Positions 1 through 10,495 of a stretch of DNA of 64,000 bases are shown one piece after another. The stretch spans positions 383,989 to 447,988 of the forward strand of contig DAIDIG010000001.1 in the NCBI GenBank assembly GCA_027459485.1, in the 5' to 3' direction. The position numbers were made by a program, and so were the translations under genes. The stretch's first letter is position 1, and each line of letters begins with the position of its first letter. The notes below the pieces were generated by a model. The model saw only the letters and a list, made by a program, of their open reading frames with translations. It was not told the origin of the DNA and searched no databases. The stretch comes from Bdellovibrionales bacterium (GTDB lineage Bacteria; Bdellovibrionota; Bdellovibrionia; Bdellovibrionales; UBA1609).

Positions 1-969
1 TTGAATTCCGACCCCGAAGGGCGGGTTATTTTCGACTGGCAGGCGAAGGGCCCGGTGAATATCGAATCGGCGACGCGCCTCAATTGGTCACGCGAACTCT
101 TTAACATCTTGTTTAATGCTTACGTGCAAGACCCGACGCGACGGTTGATCAGTCACGAGATGAGTCAGGGCGAACTCCACCAGGCGTTTGTCGATCTCAA
201 GCCCGTACTTGTGATGCTGGGTTTGATCGATGCGAGCGATACGACATTTGATCAACGTCTCTTTCGCGATGCACATTTGTTCATGCCTAAGAGCGACGGC
301 AGCATGTTTCTCACTTTCGATGAAGGTGTCGATTACGTGCAATACGTCGTCACAGGTATTGATTCAGGCGCTGTCTTGACATCTCTGGCGGCGCAAGACG
401 GTGCGCGACTCGGCATGAAAAATTGCATTCTGCCCGGTGGACTATTAAGCGAGACGTGCTTTCGCTCTTTGTTGGAGAACGACTCGGCCAAGCTCTTCTC
501 TTACATGCCCGGCTTTCGCGACTATGCGGGCAAGCTTTCAGTTTCGCAGTGGCAAATTGATTTAGATAACATCGAAAAGGTCGTGCGAACGAACGGACCG
601 AGCCCGAAACCAATGACGGCTGGCGAAATCGATGAATCGTTTATCATGCTACAATACATCGAAACGCTTATGATTCGATTCGACACCGATCATGATGGGA
701 CGCTCGGGCCGATTGAAACACTCAACATGCTGAAGTTATTCGGGCCGACGATTGCCAGCCTTCTCAACATCAACCCGAACAACAATCAGGCCGAACTTGA
801 GGATGTGTTCACCTACATCATGCGTTATAAGCAACTGCCGAACCCGAGCGATCCGGTTTCGCAATTGCGCTTCGAAAATTGGCGCCTCCAACGCGGTAAC
901 TGGAGTTTCAGCATCGACCGCGGCGGGCTGATTCAGATTCTCGCGTTTTTGTCGTCGATGAATATTTAA
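1..969 (+). CDS. EF-hand calcium-binding protein, 5' partial
   Basis: The frame is open from the first base, so the true start probably lies outside the window; the TTG at base 1 may only be an internal codon. Around residues 227-238 there is a canonical EF-hand loop (DTDHDGTLGPIE), with Asp at loop positions 1, 3 and 5, Gly at 6 and Glu at 12. A weaker loop-like stretch (PKSDGSMFLTFDE) lies near residue 100, so paired EF-hands are likely and calcium binding is inferred. There is no signal peptide in the visible part. It converges on the reverse-strand acetyltransferase-like gene. Function unknown. Confidence 0.7.
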   Translation: MNSDPEGRVIFDWQAKGPVNIESATRLNWSRELFNILFNAYVQDPTRRLISHEMSQGELHQAFVDLKPVLVMLGLIDASDTTFDQRLFRDAHLFMPKSDGSMFLTFDEGVDYVQYVVTGIDSGAVLTSLAAQDGARLGMKNCILPGGLLSETCFRSLLENDSAKLFSYMPGFRDYAGKLSVSQWQIDLDNIEKVVRTNGPSPKPMTAGEIDESFIMLQYIETLMIRFDTDHDGTLGPIETLNMLKLFGPTIASLLNINPNNNQAELEDVFTYIMRYKQLPNPSDPVSQLRFENWRLQRGNWSFSIDRGGLIQILAFLSSMNI

Positions 970-1058
970 AATGCGAGGCTTTTGTAGTCGCCGATTTTAG
1001 TGGCTCTTTTTTTGCGTCGCTCATTCGTAACGCACTAAAGTTCGGCGCTCACCCCCAA

Positions 1059-2183
1059 CTAAATAAACGCCGGTTCGAAAGTCGGCGATACATCCACCAT
1101 TTTCGGTCGCAAAAACTCGGGGATGGGGTCGAGGGGGGAGAGAATGCAGTAAAGGCCGAACGGCATTTGCGCGGAGAGAAACGATCGAGGCGGCAACGTT
1201 GTCAGTTCGTAATCGAAATGGGCGTAGACGAGCACTTCTTTGCGGCCGGCATTGCGATACGCATGGTACAAAAGCGAATAAAAAATATCGGGATTGTCGG
1301 CGTGCAAATGTGTGAGGTAGCGAATTTCGAGTTCGCCGTCTTCAGGCGGCATCGCGTGTGCGACACCCATCCATGAGAGAACACGCGTTAAATCCTGCAT
1401 GTTCTTGGCTTTGGGGCCATAAGACGCGACGTAAACCCTTTGCACGCGCTCAGACGACCACGGCGCCACGCAACCGATCAACTTGTCGTTCTTGTCGAAC
1501 GCCAAAAGAAATTGGCCGATATCAAGATCGTGCCACCTCTCGAGGCTTTTAACGAAATCGTCGGCCGCTTCGAAGTAGCGCACGGGTTGCGCCGACGTTT
1601 TCTTGATGAGGTAATCGGCGAGTGCACCGATGTCATTGGTCGTGGCTGAGCGAATGCGAATCCCGGGGAGTGGCGCCGCATGAAATGGCCACAAGCCGTG
1701 GAGGCTCACTAAATTTAAGCGACGAAATAAATGATACCGTGGCAAACGACGGCGAAATGTGCGCGGCCGAATAAAGGCGTTGTAGGCTTGTCTTTGGGTT
1801 GCAGCCACCACTGAAAAAAAGAAGCGGCAATCGCGCTGCTTACGCGCTTTTTCAACGACCGGCAAAAAATGCTGTGACCAACTGAGTACGGCGCGACGAG
1901 TAGGTGACACGCGCAAATCGGTCGCGTAGCCGATCGTTTGGCGAGTGCCGTCGACGATCGCTTCGCGAAACAACAAAGTCGCCAGCGCTTCGATGTCATC
2001 TTGCTCATTGATGAGCATATAGGTTTCGATGTCATCGGATTGCAATCGGTACTGATTAAAAAAATTCGTCATTCGCCGTTGACGCAAACGCAACTCGCCG
2101 GGGATCGTCGACTGTTCGAAATATCGAATCAGCCGTTCATTATCGTCTTCGGTCGCGAGTTGGAGCTTTAAATGATGTTTCAT
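1059..2183 (-). CDS. GNAT-like acetyltransferase family protein
   Basis: A 374-residue cytoplasmic protein with no signal peptide. The N-terminal 150 residues read like a GNAT domain: the opening LKLQLATEDDNERLIRYF is typical of the first strand and helix, and YATDLRVSPTRR resembles the strand followed by the R/Q-x-x-G/A acetyl-CoA loop. A second GNAT-like half begins near residue 180 (IRIRSATTNDIGALADYL), suggesting a tandem GNAT architecture. The chosen ATG overlaps the stop of the upstream adenosyltransferase gene (ATGA), indicating translational coupling. The frame also allows a TTG three codons earlier. The substrate cannot be told. Confidence 0.6.
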   Translation of the reverse strand: MKHHLKLQLATEDDNERLIRYFEQSTIPGELRLRQRRMTNFFNQYRLQSDDIETYMLINEQDDIEALATLLFREAIVDGTRQTIGYATDLRVSPTRRAVLSWSQHFLPVVEKARKQRDCRFFFSVVAATQRQAYNAFIRPRTFRRRLPRYHLFRRLNLVSLHGLWPFHAAPLPGIRIRSATTNDIGALADYLIKKTSAQPVRYFEAADDFVKSLERWHDLDIGQFLLAFDKNDKLIGCVAPWSSERVQRVYVASYGPKAKNMQDLTRVLSWMGVAHAMPPEDGELEIRYLTHLHADNPDIFYSLLYHAYRNAGRKEVLVYAHFDYELTTLPPRSFLSAQMPFGLYCILSPLDPIPEFLRPKMVDVSPTFEPAFI

Positions 2184-2752
2184 TTTTGCCAAATTGTTTC
2201 ATCGACGCGAAGAGTGCAGTTGGCGAAGCGGGCGGCGACAAAAAGATAATCGCCCAAGCGATTGAGATACGCGATCACATCATTACCAGACCACTCGGTG
2301 CGGTCGGCTCGATGGATGTCAAAGAAATGCACAACCTCGCGTTCAGCGCGTCGGCAAACCGTGCGACAAAAATGCACCTGAGCCGCCGCAGGAGCCCCGC
2401 CGGGTAAAATAAAATTACGAAGCTCGGGCAATTCCGCGGTGAACGCGTCAATTTCATCTTCGATTTTTTTCGTTTCGGCCGGATTAAAAGCCGGCAAACG
2501 CGCGCGCATCGCCTCATCGGCGCAGGCTAGATGACTACCGATGACAAAAAGGAGATGTTGCGAGTGGGTCAAAAAGTCCGATAATCGCCTCAATGAATCG
2601 GGGAGTGTCGAAATCGCCACACCCAGAGCCGCGTTGAGTTCGTCGATGGCTCCGTATGCACAAAGGCGCTGGTCGGCTTTCGAAAGCCGCTCCCGACCGA
2701 GGATTCCGGTCTCGCCGCGATCGCCGCCTTTAGTGTAAATTTTTGTTCTCAT
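2180..2752 (-). CDS. pduO: PduO-type ATP:cob(I)alamin adenosyltransferase
   Basis: A 190-residue protein, the usual family length. It transfers the adenosyl group of ATP to cob(I)alamin to make coenzyme B12. Family motifs are clear: TKGGDRGETG near the N-terminus (ATP-binding loop), YGAIDELNAALG, FILPGG, then CRRAEREVV and the C-terminal YLNRLGDYLFVAAR. The longer upstream frame lacks family similarity, so the ATG at 2752 is preferred. The gene leads a two-gene operon with the GNAT-like gene and is divergent from the amidohydrolase gene, with 49 bases between the starts. No B12-dependent enzyme is visible in the window. Confidence 0.92.
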   Translation of the reverse strand: MRTKIYTKGGDRGETGILGRERLSKADQRLCAYGAIDELNAALGVAISTLPDSLRRLSDFLTHSQHLLFVIGSHLACADEAMRARLPAFNPAETKKIEDEIDAFTAELPELRNFILPGGAPAAAQVHFCRTVCRRAEREVVHFFDIHRADRTEWSGNDVIAYLNRLGDYLFVAARFANCTLRVDETIWQK

Positions 2753-2801
2753 TACACTCAGTAAAACATATATTGGGCTCCTAGCAAAGAGCGAGGTCAC
2801 A

Positions 2802-3608
2802 TTGCTTCCGTTTTTCATTTCCGTGCCGCATGCGGGTGAGCGCGTCCCAATTGAGACGCCTTGGCTTAAGGATTTGCCCGAAACGCTTCTCATGTGCGAT
2901 ACGGACCGCTTCGTGGACAAGATTTACGGCTTTGGCGCCGAAAGTTTAGGCATCCCGATGATTGTGACTGATATCCACCGCTATGTTATCGACCCGAACC
3001 GCTTACCCGACGACGTCGACGAACAGTCGGTTGAGGGCAATCCAAACCCGCGCGGCAAATTCACAACCGGGTTCCATTGGTCGCAGACCACAACCGGCGC
3101 GCCTTTGATCAAAGAGCCGATTTCGCGAGCTTTGCACGAAGAGCTGACTACGAAATATTTCTGGCCGTTTCATAAAAGAATTGAAGAGCAATTTGCCGCG
3201 ATTAAAAGATCAGGAGCGGCAAACGCTTATCATCTCGACGGGCACAGTATGCCATCTCAAGGCACAGCCGCCCACCGTGACCCCGGCGTGAAAAGGCCGC
3301 AGATCGTCGTGAGCGATCAAGACGGCAAAAGCTGCGAGGGTTGGTACAAAGACACAGTTATCGCGGCTTATGAAGCGGCGGGTTTTGAAGTCGCATACAA
3401 TTGGCCTTATAAAGGCGGCCGAATCACCGAAACGTACGGGCAGCCGGCGAAAGGGCAGCACACGGTACAAGTTGAAATGAACCGCTCGTTGTACATGGAC
3501 GAAATCACCAAACAAAGAAAGGACGAGGCCTTTTCTGATATTCAAAAGCGCGTTTTCAAGGCCTTGGCATTGATCGTTGAAAAAATCTCCGCTCGAACGA
3601 CTATTTAA
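2802..3608 (+). CDS. N-formylglutamate amidohydrolase family protein
   Basis: A 268-residue zinc-hydrolase-like protein of the N-formylglutamate amidohydrolase (FGase) family, whose characterised members release formate from N-formylglutamate in histidine breakdown. Diagnostic segments are SVPHAGERVP near the N-terminus, DIHRYVIDPNR around residue 60, and HSMPSQG around residue 148, containing the expected metal-ligand histidines. The start is a TTG preceded by GCGAGG at a good distance. No hut genes are near, so the histidine role is not supported by context. Its 3' end overlaps the start of resB by 32 bases. Confidence 0.85.
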   Translation: MLPFFISVPHAGERVPIETPWLKDLPETLLMCDTDRFVDKIYGFGAESLGIPMIVTDIHRYVIDPNRLPDDVDEQSVEGNPNPRGKFTTGFHWSQTTTGAPLIKEPISRALHEELTTKYFWPFHKRIEEQFAAIKRSGAANAYHLDGHSMPSQGTAAHRDPGVKRPQIVVSDQDGKSCEGWYKDTVIAAYEAAGFEVAYNWPYKGGRITETYGQPAKGQHTVQVEMNRSLYMDEITKQRKDEAFSDIQKRVFKALALIVEKISARTTI

Positions 3609-4995
3609 ATTTTTAGCCTCGTTTCAATTGGCCGTGGCGATCATGGTCGGCATCGGTATTTTGTCGGCAGCCGGTACCATACTCGAAGCGCGTTACGACG
3701 CTGATTATGCGCGCGAGTTCATTTATCAATCGCCATACATGTACATTCTTCTCTCGCTTTTGTGCGTGTGTCTTTTCAATGTCATAATCGATCGCTATCC
3801 TTGGAAGCCCCATCACCTTGGGTTTATTTTATCTCACATTGGTATCATCGTGCTCTGTTTGGGGTCGTTGATGACTCGTCTCTACGGCGTTGATGGATCG
3901 ATCAGCTTTGACATCGGTCAGACCAATCGCTTTGTCAGCTTGCGCAATCGTGAGCTCGCCGTTTTTGCTTCGTTCGCCGATAGCCCGCCGATTTTGGTAA
4001 AATCGCAACCGGTCGATTTTTTACTTCACCCGCCGTCAAAAGAGCCGATCGTCTGGGACGTCGGTCACAAAAAATTAACCGTGCAAGCGTATGACAACTG
4101 GGCGGTGCAGGATGAAACAGTTGTGGCTTCGAAAAATCCCCAAAGCGGACCGGCTGTTCGCGTGCAGTTAAAGAATAATTTCGTAAATCTCGCCCAATGG
4201 ATCAATCGGCCCACGTCCGACCCCTATGATGTGTTTGATTTAGGACCAGCCCGCGTAGTGCTCGCATCGGCCACGGCAAAATACCAATACAAAGGCGGTA
4301 ACGAAATCGTCTTGCGCGAGTTGCCGCACGAAGACCCCGTCAATCCTGTTCTTCGATACGAAATATATAGTCGCTTAGCGGGCAATAAGAGAACATCTGC
4401 CGGGCAACTTCATATCGCGGATGTCGTCCCGACCGGATGGATGGGCATACAGTTGCGGCTGCTGCGTTACTTGCCGAAGGCTGAACAGCGGGTGATTTAC
4501 CTCAAGAAAAATCACCCGAACGGGGTCACGACCTCTGCCGTTCAAGTGGATTTTGGCGGCGATTCTCACTGGATCGGTCTGAACAGCACGGTGCAGTTTT
4601 TTGATAAAAATGTGGCGTATTATGTGACCTATCGAAACGCACTGCTTGATCTCGGCTTCAACATGACGCTCGATAAATTTACAGTCGGGCACTACCAAGG
4701 CACCGATCGCGCCAAGTCATATCGCAGTCAGGTGAATGTCGCCGGCTACGGAAAAGCCAAGATCTATATGAATCATCCGCTCAAATATAAGGGATACACC
4801 TTTTACCAAGCGAGCTTTCAGCAAAACAATCAGGGGCAGCCGACGACGTCTATATTGAGTGTCAATCGCGACCCAGGGCGCTGGTTGAAGTATCTCGGCT
4901 CATTTCTGATAGTTCTCGGTACAATCGTAATGTTTTGGTTTAAGCGCTATCGAATGAAAATTTTCGGTAAGCGTGATGACGAGGAGGCAGCATGA
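3577..4995 (+). CDS. resB: ResB/Ccs1-like cytochrome c biogenesis protein
   Basis: A 472-residue membrane protein of System II cytochrome c maturation, which with its CcsA/ResC partner carries heme across the membrane and ligates it to CXXCH apocytochromes. Hydrophobic segments near residues 15-35, 55-75 and 85-105 precede a long periplasmic domain (about 110-440), and a final transmembrane segment (YLGSFLIVLGTIVMFW) ends the protein, which is the ResB layout. The start is a TTG inside the upstream gene. The 3' end overlaps the next ATG (ATGA). The multiheme subunits encoded just downstream are the obvious clients. Confidence 0.85.
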   Translation: MKKSPLERLFKFLASFQLAVAIMVGIGILSAAGTILEARYDADYAREFIYQSPYMYILLSLLCVCLFNVIIDRYPWKPHHLGFILSHIGIIVLCLGSLMTRLYGVDGSISFDIGQTNRFVSLRNRELAVFASFADSPPILVKSQPVDFLLHPPSKEPIVWDVGHKKLTVQAYDNWAVQDETVVASKNPQSGPAVRVQLKNNFVNLAQWINRPTSDPYDVFDLGPARVVLASATAKYQYKGGNEIVLRELPHEDPVNPVLRYEIYSRLAGNKRTSAGQLHIADVVPTGWMGIQLRLLRYLPKAEQRVIYLKKNHPNGVTTSAVQVDFGGDSHWIGLNSTVQFFDKNVAYYVTYRNALLDLGFNMTLDKFTVGHYQGTDRAKSYRSQVNVAGYGKAKIYMNHPLKYKGYTFYQASFQQNNQGQPTTSILSVNRDPGRWLKYLGSFLIVLGTIVMFWFKRYRMKIFGKRDDEEAA

Positions 4996-6716
4996 AACAC
5001 ATAGTCAACCTGAATTTGCGGGTGGCTCTTAACAAAATCGGAGTGGCCGCGCTCTTAATTTTTCTGACAGCGGCGTTACTACCTTGTCGCGCACACGCCG
5101 GCCTTGAGTACTTGCCGATCCAAGACAACGGTCGCGTGAAACCGTTCGATACATTTGCGCGCGAAATGCTACATCTGGTTTGGGGCAAAGAAACGTACAA
5201 GGGCAAAAAGGCCACTGATGTCGTGTTCAGCTGGATCGTCATGCCATTTGGCCCGAATGACCCATGGGATAACACAAATCTTGTGCTCATCCAGAGCGCC
5301 GGTCTTCGCGAGGCGATGGGCTTAAGCAAAACTCAAATGTACTATAAGCCCATGGAGCTTTTAGAAAACACGAAGCTCGGACTGTTGCTGCAAGATTTGA
5401 AAAACAAGCAAGAGGCGCACGAAAAACTCAATCCTTTTTACACATCGGTTGAGACGCTTGAAAATCAGTTAACCGCTTATCACGCGATTCGTTTGGGCGA
5501 AGGCGTGCGATTCGTGCCGACCAAAGGTTCGACTGCGTGGCAAAATCTGGCGCAAATGGATGAAGCCGACAAAGCGCGATTTAAAAAAATCACCGATGCC
5601 TACGTCGAATCGATCACAGCGCAGACTAAAAACGACCCAGCGGCGGAGGCCGCTGCCGACAAACAAATCAGCCAAGCAGTGGCCGATTTCGTTGCCGGCG
5701 TGCGCGCTCAATACGGCAACTATTACGATCAGCGAAAGCTCGACGTTGAGGTGCAGTACAATCGATTTCAGCCGTTTCGTTTCGCCTGGGTATTTTATTT
5801 TATCGCACTCATTCTTTTTGGCTTTGCCTATTTTGGTCAATGGTCGAAGTGGACCCTCTTTGCCTGGAGCGCGACCGGCGTGGCTCTCTTATTTCATGTC
5901 GCCGGCTTTGTTTCGCGCATGTATATATTAGGAAGGCCGCCGGTCTCGAACATGTTCGAAACGGTAGTTTGGGTTTCGTTCATGGCCGTCGTCTTCGCGT
6001 CTATAATTTATCGGTTCAATCGTTCGATCATCGTCCCCCTCGCGGCAACCATGGTGGCGACGCTCGGGCTTTTACTTTGCGACATCGGCTCGAGCGTGCT
6101 CGACGGGTCGCTGATGCTGCTGCAGCCCGTGTTGCGCGATAATTTTTGGCTCAGTACCCACGTTCTCATTATCGTGTCGAGCTACGCTGCTTTTTTCTTG
6201 GCATTCTTTATTGGCGACATTGTCTTATTCTATTACTTGCGGGATGAAAAAAAATACCAGACTCGAATTCGAGACGGCGTGAATGGTATCTACCGTGCGA
6301 TTCAAGTTGGAGTGGTTCTGCTCGCGGCAGGGATTATCTTAGGCGGCGTTTGGGCTGACTACTCGTGGGGCCGATTCTGGGGATGGGACCCGAAGGAGAC
6401 ATGGGCGTTCATTGCGCTCATGGGTTACATTGTCATTCTTCATGGCCGGATTGCCGGTTGGCTCCGTCAGTTCGGGCTGGCCGCCGCAGCCGTGTTGGCT
6501 TTTTCGCTCGTCCTCATGTCTTGGTATGGCGTGAATTTCGTATTGGGAGCGGGTTTGCACACTTACGGGTTTGGTGCGGGAGGCGTGCAATATGTCGCAA
6601 GTTTTGTGGCTGCCCACTTACTGTACGCGGCTTACGTAATTACGCTGCGTCAAAGTCGGTTGAAAAATGCCGCCGCGAGTGGCGCAAAAACAACGAAAAG
6701 TTCAGTTAATTTATGA
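4992..6716 (+). CDS. ccsA: CcsA/ResC-like cytochrome c synthase subunit
   Basis: A 574-residue polytopic protein. The first 25 residues form a hydrophobic anchor, a soluble periplasmic region follows to about residue 255, and the C-terminal half has about eight membrane segments. The heme-handling tryptophan-rich WWD motif is present (WGRFWGWDPKETWAF, about residues 455-470), as are conserved histidines such as STHV and GLHTYGF. It forms System II with the ResB-like protein encoded just upstream and is translationally coupled to it. The long soluble N-terminus makes it bigger than a minimal CcsA, as in fused or extended ResC forms. Confidence 0.9.
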   Translation: MKHIVNLNLRVALNKIGVAALLIFLTAALLPCRAHAGLEYLPIQDNGRVKPFDTFAREMLHLVWGKETYKGKKATDVVFSWIVMPFGPNDPWDNTNLVLIQSAGLREAMGLSKTQMYYKPMELLENTKLGLLLQDLKNKQEAHEKLNPFYTSVETLENQLTAYHAIRLGEGVRFVPTKGSTAWQNLAQMDEADKARFKKITDAYVESITAQTKNDPAAEAAADKQISQAVADFVAGVRAQYGNYYDQRKLDVEVQYNRFQPFRFAWVFYFIALILFGFAYFGQWSKWTLFAWSATGVALLFHVAGFVSRMYILGRPPVSNMFETVVWVSFMAVVFASIIYRFNRSIIVPLAATMVATLGLLLCDIGSSVLDGSLMLLQPVLRDNFWLSTHVLIIVSSYAAFFLAFFIGDIVLFYYLRDEKKYQTRIRDGVNGIYRAIQVGVVLLAAGIILGGVWADYSWGRFWGWDPKETWAFIALMGYIVILHGRIAGWLRQFGLAAAAVLAFSLVLMSWYGVNFVLGAGLHTYGFGAGGVQYVASFVAAHLLYAAYVITLRQSRLKNAAASGAKTTKSSVNL

Positions 6717-6796
6717 GTGACAGATCTTTTATTGCGGGACTAATATTCAACCCACAACCTTAACAATTTAACAGCGCCAGATTTGGGGCAAGTCGA

Positions 6797-7354
6797 ATGA
6801 TTCATCAGTCTGTGAAGCAAATTATTGGGGCCATCATCGGCCTTGGCGTGGCTATCGGATTATGCGTTTTTGTTTATCTCATGACGAACAACAAAATCGT
6901 TTTTGGTTACGACATCGGATATCAACCGACGCAACCGATTCCGTTTTCACACAAAGTTCACGCCGGTAAACTCGGCATTAATTGCAAATACTGTCACACG
7001 ACGGCTGAGATATCGCGGCACGCGACCGTCCCGCCGCTCAATGTTTGCATGAACTGTCATATTCAAGTGCGATCATACGAGGGTAAACCCAACCCGTGGA
7101 TCGACAAAGTCGTTCAATCGTACAACAGTAAAACCCCGATCAAATGGGTGCGCGTTCACATGCTGCCTGATTTCGTGAAGTTCAATCACGCTCCGCACAT
7201 TTTGGCAGGTAAGCAATGTCAAGACTGTCACGGCCCAGTGCAAGAGATGGATGTGATGAAACAGTGGGCTCCGCTGTCGATGGGCTGGTGTGTGAATTGC
7301 CATCGTAAGCCGGAAAATCATGCCCCCACAACGTGCGGAACATGCCACCTTTAG
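6797..7354 (+). CDS. actA: Alternative complex III subunit ActA, pentaheme cytochrome c
   Basis: A 185-residue protein with one N-terminal membrane anchor (about residues 9-30) and five CXXCH heme-binding motifs (CKYCH, CMNCH, CQDCH, CVNCH, CGTCH). This fits ActA, the multiheme electron-transfer subunit of alternative complex III, a quinol:electron-acceptor oxidoreductase that replaces the bc1 complex. It is the first gene of a six-gene act operon and follows the cytochrome c maturation genes after an 80-base gap that probably holds the operon promoter. Confidence 0.93.
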   Translation: MIHQSVKQIIGAIIGLGVAIGLCVFVYLMTNNKIVFGYDIGYQPTQPIPFSHKVHAGKLGINCKYCHTTAEISRHATVPPLNVCMNCHIQVRSYEGKPNPWIDKVVQSYNSKTPIKWVRVHMLPDFVKFNHAPHILAGKQCQDCHGPVQEMDVMKQWAPLSMGWCVNCHRKPENHAPTTCGTCHL

Positions 7355-7414
7355 ATGAGGACAACGACGTTACGAGTACGGCATTTCTAATATGATTTCT
7401 AATATGAGGTTAGG

Positions 7415-10400
7415 ATGATACCCGAAGAGAATTCAAAAAACAGACCCAAATATTGGTTGAGCTTGGACCAATGGCGCCAAGATCCGGAATTCATGAAGTT
7501 TGCTGAAACAGAGTTCATGAGTTCGCCGCTTCGCGAATCTGACACCGGTGAAGGTGGATGGGCGCGCCGCGAGTTTTTGAAGTTGATGGGCGCGAGCATG
7601 GCGCTTGCTTCATTCGGTTGCATCCGTCGACCGGCCCAGTTGATCGTGCCTTATGTTCAGCGGCCGCCTGAAGTTATCGAGGGTATACCTGATTTTTACG
7701 CGTCCACCTTTGTCGACGGCAGTGAAACCTACGGCATTGTGGTTCGATGTCGCGAGGGGCGCCCCATTCACGTCACGGGTAATGCACTTCATCCGATTAA
7801 CGCCAATGGTATGTCGGCACGCGCCCAAGCGCACGTGTTGTCGCTTTACGATCCCGGGCGCTTGAACGGTCCGGTCAAAAATCTGCAAAACGAAAAGAAA
7901 ACCAATCACGATACGATCAGCGTGGATTGGACGGCGGCTGATAAAGATATCACCGAGCAGCTCAAAAACGGCGGTGTCGCGATTTTAACGTCGAGCCTTG
8001 TTTCGCCCTCGCTCGACCATTTGGTTGGCGAATTTGCGCAATCGACTGGGGCAGAAGTTTTTGTTTGGGATGCACTCGAAAATGGCGCCTATGCGGATGC
8101 GCAGGCTGCGAGTTACGGCAAAGCGGTCGTGCCTCGCCTTGTGGTCGATAAGGCCCGCTATATTTTGGCGGTGAATAACGACTTTTTGGGCACTTGGCTA
8201 CAGCCGACTGAACAGCAGCGCGGGTTTGCGTCGAACCGGAAGCCGGGCGCTGATATGAGCAAGCTTGTGGTCTTTGAATCTATTATGACCCTCACGGGAG
8301 CGAATGCGGATCAACGGTACCGCATTCGAGCAACCGATAGCGCCACAGTTCTGATGCGAATTGCACACGAGCTTTTGGTGAATAAAAAGGTGTCGCGCTA
8401 TGCCGGTGACGCTGAAGTTTTAAAAGTAGTGAAGGGGTACGCCGGGCAATCTGCTGGTATTGCTGATGCTGTTTACAGTAAAGTTGCCGATGCTCTTTGG
8501 CAGAATAAAGGCCGATCGCTCATTCTAGGCGGCGAGTGCATGGCATCGCAGATTGCCGCAAACCTGCTCAATTCCGTTCTCGAAAATGACGGCGTGACGA
8601 TCGATTACAGCCGATCCCCGAACAACGGTTTTAAAGGCCGCGACGGAATGCTCTCTAAATTGATTGAAAAGTTGAACTCCGGCGTCGTAAAGACCGTGAT
8701 CATTCATGGCGTCAACCCGATTTACTCAGCGCCTGCGGCCATGGGTTTTGCTGATGCGTTGAGAAAAGCAAAATTGGCCATTTATACCGGCGACCGCGTT
8801 GACGAAACCGGCTGGTACTGCGACTACGTTTTGCCGGATCACCATCCGATGGAGTCCTGGTCAGATGCCGAAGGTCAAAAAGGCGTCTACAGCGTTCAAC
8901 AGCCGACGATTCGCCCATTGTACAACACGCGTGGCTTTGGCGATTCGCTCCTCACTTGGATGAAAGCTATCAAGCCAAACAATTCGCTTGCGCATTTCGA
9001 CTCGTACTATGCGATGGTGCGGTCGAATATCGAAAAAGAGTATCGCGCCGACTGGGTAAAGACCCTGCAAGACGGTGTGATCAACACAGTTGAGGCCGAG
9101 CGCGGTCGAAGCGACTCGCCCAGAAAATTCAATGCCGGCTCTTTGAAGCAAGCTGAATTTAATGCGACTCCTCAAGCCGATTTTGAGTTGGTTTTTTATC
9201 CCACGATCGGTCTGCGCGATGGTTCAATGGCCAACGTAACATGGCTGCAAGAATTCCCCGATCCTGTGACAAAAATCTGCTGGGATAACTACCTCACCAT
9301 CTCGCCGCGAATGTCAGAAGAGAAAAAGCTGCAAGAAGGTCAGGTCGTTGTTTTGCAGGTGGGCAGTGAAAAGCTAGAGGTTCCGATTCATATACAGCCC
9401 GGCCAACATGATAACGTCCTCGGTCTCGCTGTGGGTTACGGCCGATCGCGCGTGGGTGAAGTCGGCGCCAACGTCGGCGTGAATGCGTTTCCGCTTGTGC
9501 CGGTTACGAACGGCCGACGCCAATTTGCCGGCGTTCCAGCCATGTTTACGGCCACTCAATCGCAACAAGAATTGCCGAATGTTCAAGGTTATTACCTCAT
9601 GACTGGCAAGTCGTCAGAAGGCGCTAACATGGGTGACAGCCAAATCGTGGTCGAGGCGACACTCGCGCAGTGGCAGAGCAATCCGGCGACCGGTATTGAA
9701 CAGCAAAGCGATTTGTCGTCATGGACGCCGCACGAATACAAAGGTCACAAGTGGGGTATGGCTGTTGACTTGAATCTCTGCACGGGATGTTCAGCCTGTG
9801 TGATCGCATGCCAATCTGAAAATAACATTTCAGTTGTTGGTAAGAGCTACGTGCTCAAACGACGGATGATGCATTGGATTCGCATCGACCGATACTTCAC
9901 CGGCAATGCAAGCGAGCCTGACAGTCTGCATATCCCAGTCATGTGCCAACATTGCGACAACGCGCCTTGCGAAACGGTGTGCCCGGTGGCAGCGACGGTC
10001 CACGATGATGAAGGTCTAAACGAAATGATCTACAACCGCTGTGTGGGGACTCGCTATTGCTCCAACAACTGCCCGTACAAAGTGCGTCGTTTCAATTGGT
10101 TCAACTGGGGCCGCATGCAACCTGATCTCGTTGCTTCTCCGATGCAGATGCAGCTCAACCCCGAAGTCACCGTTCGCGAGCGCGGGGTGATGGAAAAATG
10201 TTCGTTGTGTACCCAGCGTATCAAGTACGGCAAAATGCAAGCTAAGCTTCAAGGGCGTGAGGTTCGCGATGGCGAAATTCAAACCGCCTGCCAGGCTTCG
10301 TGCCCGACAAACGCGATCGTATTCGGCGATGTGAATGATCCAAATTCGAAAGTGAGCCAATTGCTGAAAGATCAACGTTATTACAGCTTGTTGGTCGATC

Positions 10401-10495
10401 TCAACACGCGACCCGCAGTGAAGTACGCATCGAAGATTCGCAACACGGATAAACTTAAAACTTCAGAAGAATTCTATGAAGGTGGGCACGTATGA
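7415..10495 (+). CDS. actB: Alternative complex III subunit ActB, molybdopterin-oxidoreductase-like iron-sulfur protein
   Basis: A 1026-residue fusion typical of ActB. A twin-arginine signal (RREFLKLMG) lies near residue 50. Residues about 60-740 resemble the molybdopterin oxidoreductase catalytic fold, which in this family is not expected to hold a cofactor. Residues about 780-960 are a ferredoxin-like domain with Cys clusters [36 protein letters not shown] and CSLCTQRI followed by CQASCP, enough for several Fe-S clusters. The stop overlaps the actC start by four bases. It should sit on the periplasmic face, passing electrons to ActA or ActE. Confidence 0.93.
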   Translation: MIPEENSKNRPKYWLSLDQWRQDPEFMKFAETEFMSSPLRESDTGEGGWARREFLKLMGASMALASFGCIRRPAQLIVPYVQRPPEVIEGIPDFYASTFVDGSETYGIVVRCREGRPIHVTGNALHPINANGMSARAQAHVLSLYDPGRLNGPVKNLQNEKKTNHDTISVDWTAADKDITEQLKNGGVAILTSSLVSPSLDHLVGEFAQSTGAEVFVWDALENGAYADAQAASYGKAVVPRLVVDKARYILAVNNDFLGTWLQPTEQQRGFASNRKPGADMSKLVVFESIMTLTGANADQRYRIRATDSATVLMRIAHELLVNKKVSRYAGDAEVLKVVKGYAGQSAGIADAVYSKVADALWQNKGRSLILGGECMASQIAANLLNSVLENDGVTIDYSRSPNNGFKGRDGMLSKLIEKLNSGVVKTVIIHGVNPIYSAPAAMGFADALRKAKLAIYTGDRVDETGWYCDYVLPDHHPMESWSDAEGQKGVYSVQQPTIRPLYNTRGFGDSLLTWMKAIKPNNSLAHFDSYYAMVRSNIEKEYRADWVKTLQDGVINTVEAERGRSDSPRKFNAGSLKQAEFNATPQADFELVFYPTIGLRDGSMANVTWLQEFPDPVTKICWDNYLTISPRMSEEKKLQEGQVVVLQVGSEKLEVPIHIQPGQHDNVLGLAVGYGRSRVGEVGANVGVNAFPLVPVTNGRRQFAGVPAMFTATQSQQELPNVQGYYLMTGKSSEGANMGDSQIVVEATLAQWQSNPATGIEQQSDLSSWTPHEYKGHKWGMAVDLNLCTGCSACVIACQSENNISVVGKSYVLKRRMMHWIRIDRYFTGNASEPDSLHIPVMCQHCDNAPCETVCPVAATVHDDEGLNEMIYNRCVGTRYCSNNCPYKVRRFNWFNWGRMQPDLVASPMQMQLNPEVTVRERGVMEKCSLCTQRIKYGKMQAKLQGREVRDGEIQTACQASCPTNAIVFGDVNDPNSKVSQLLKDQRYYSLLVDLNTRPAVKYASKIRNTDKLKTSEEFYEGGHV

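Noticed and set aside
7415-10495. ActB considered as an active molybdenum enzyme
   Set aside because: The act operon context, with quinol-binding subunits and multiheme cytochrome, identifies it as the complex III subunit, where the cofactor is absent in known members.
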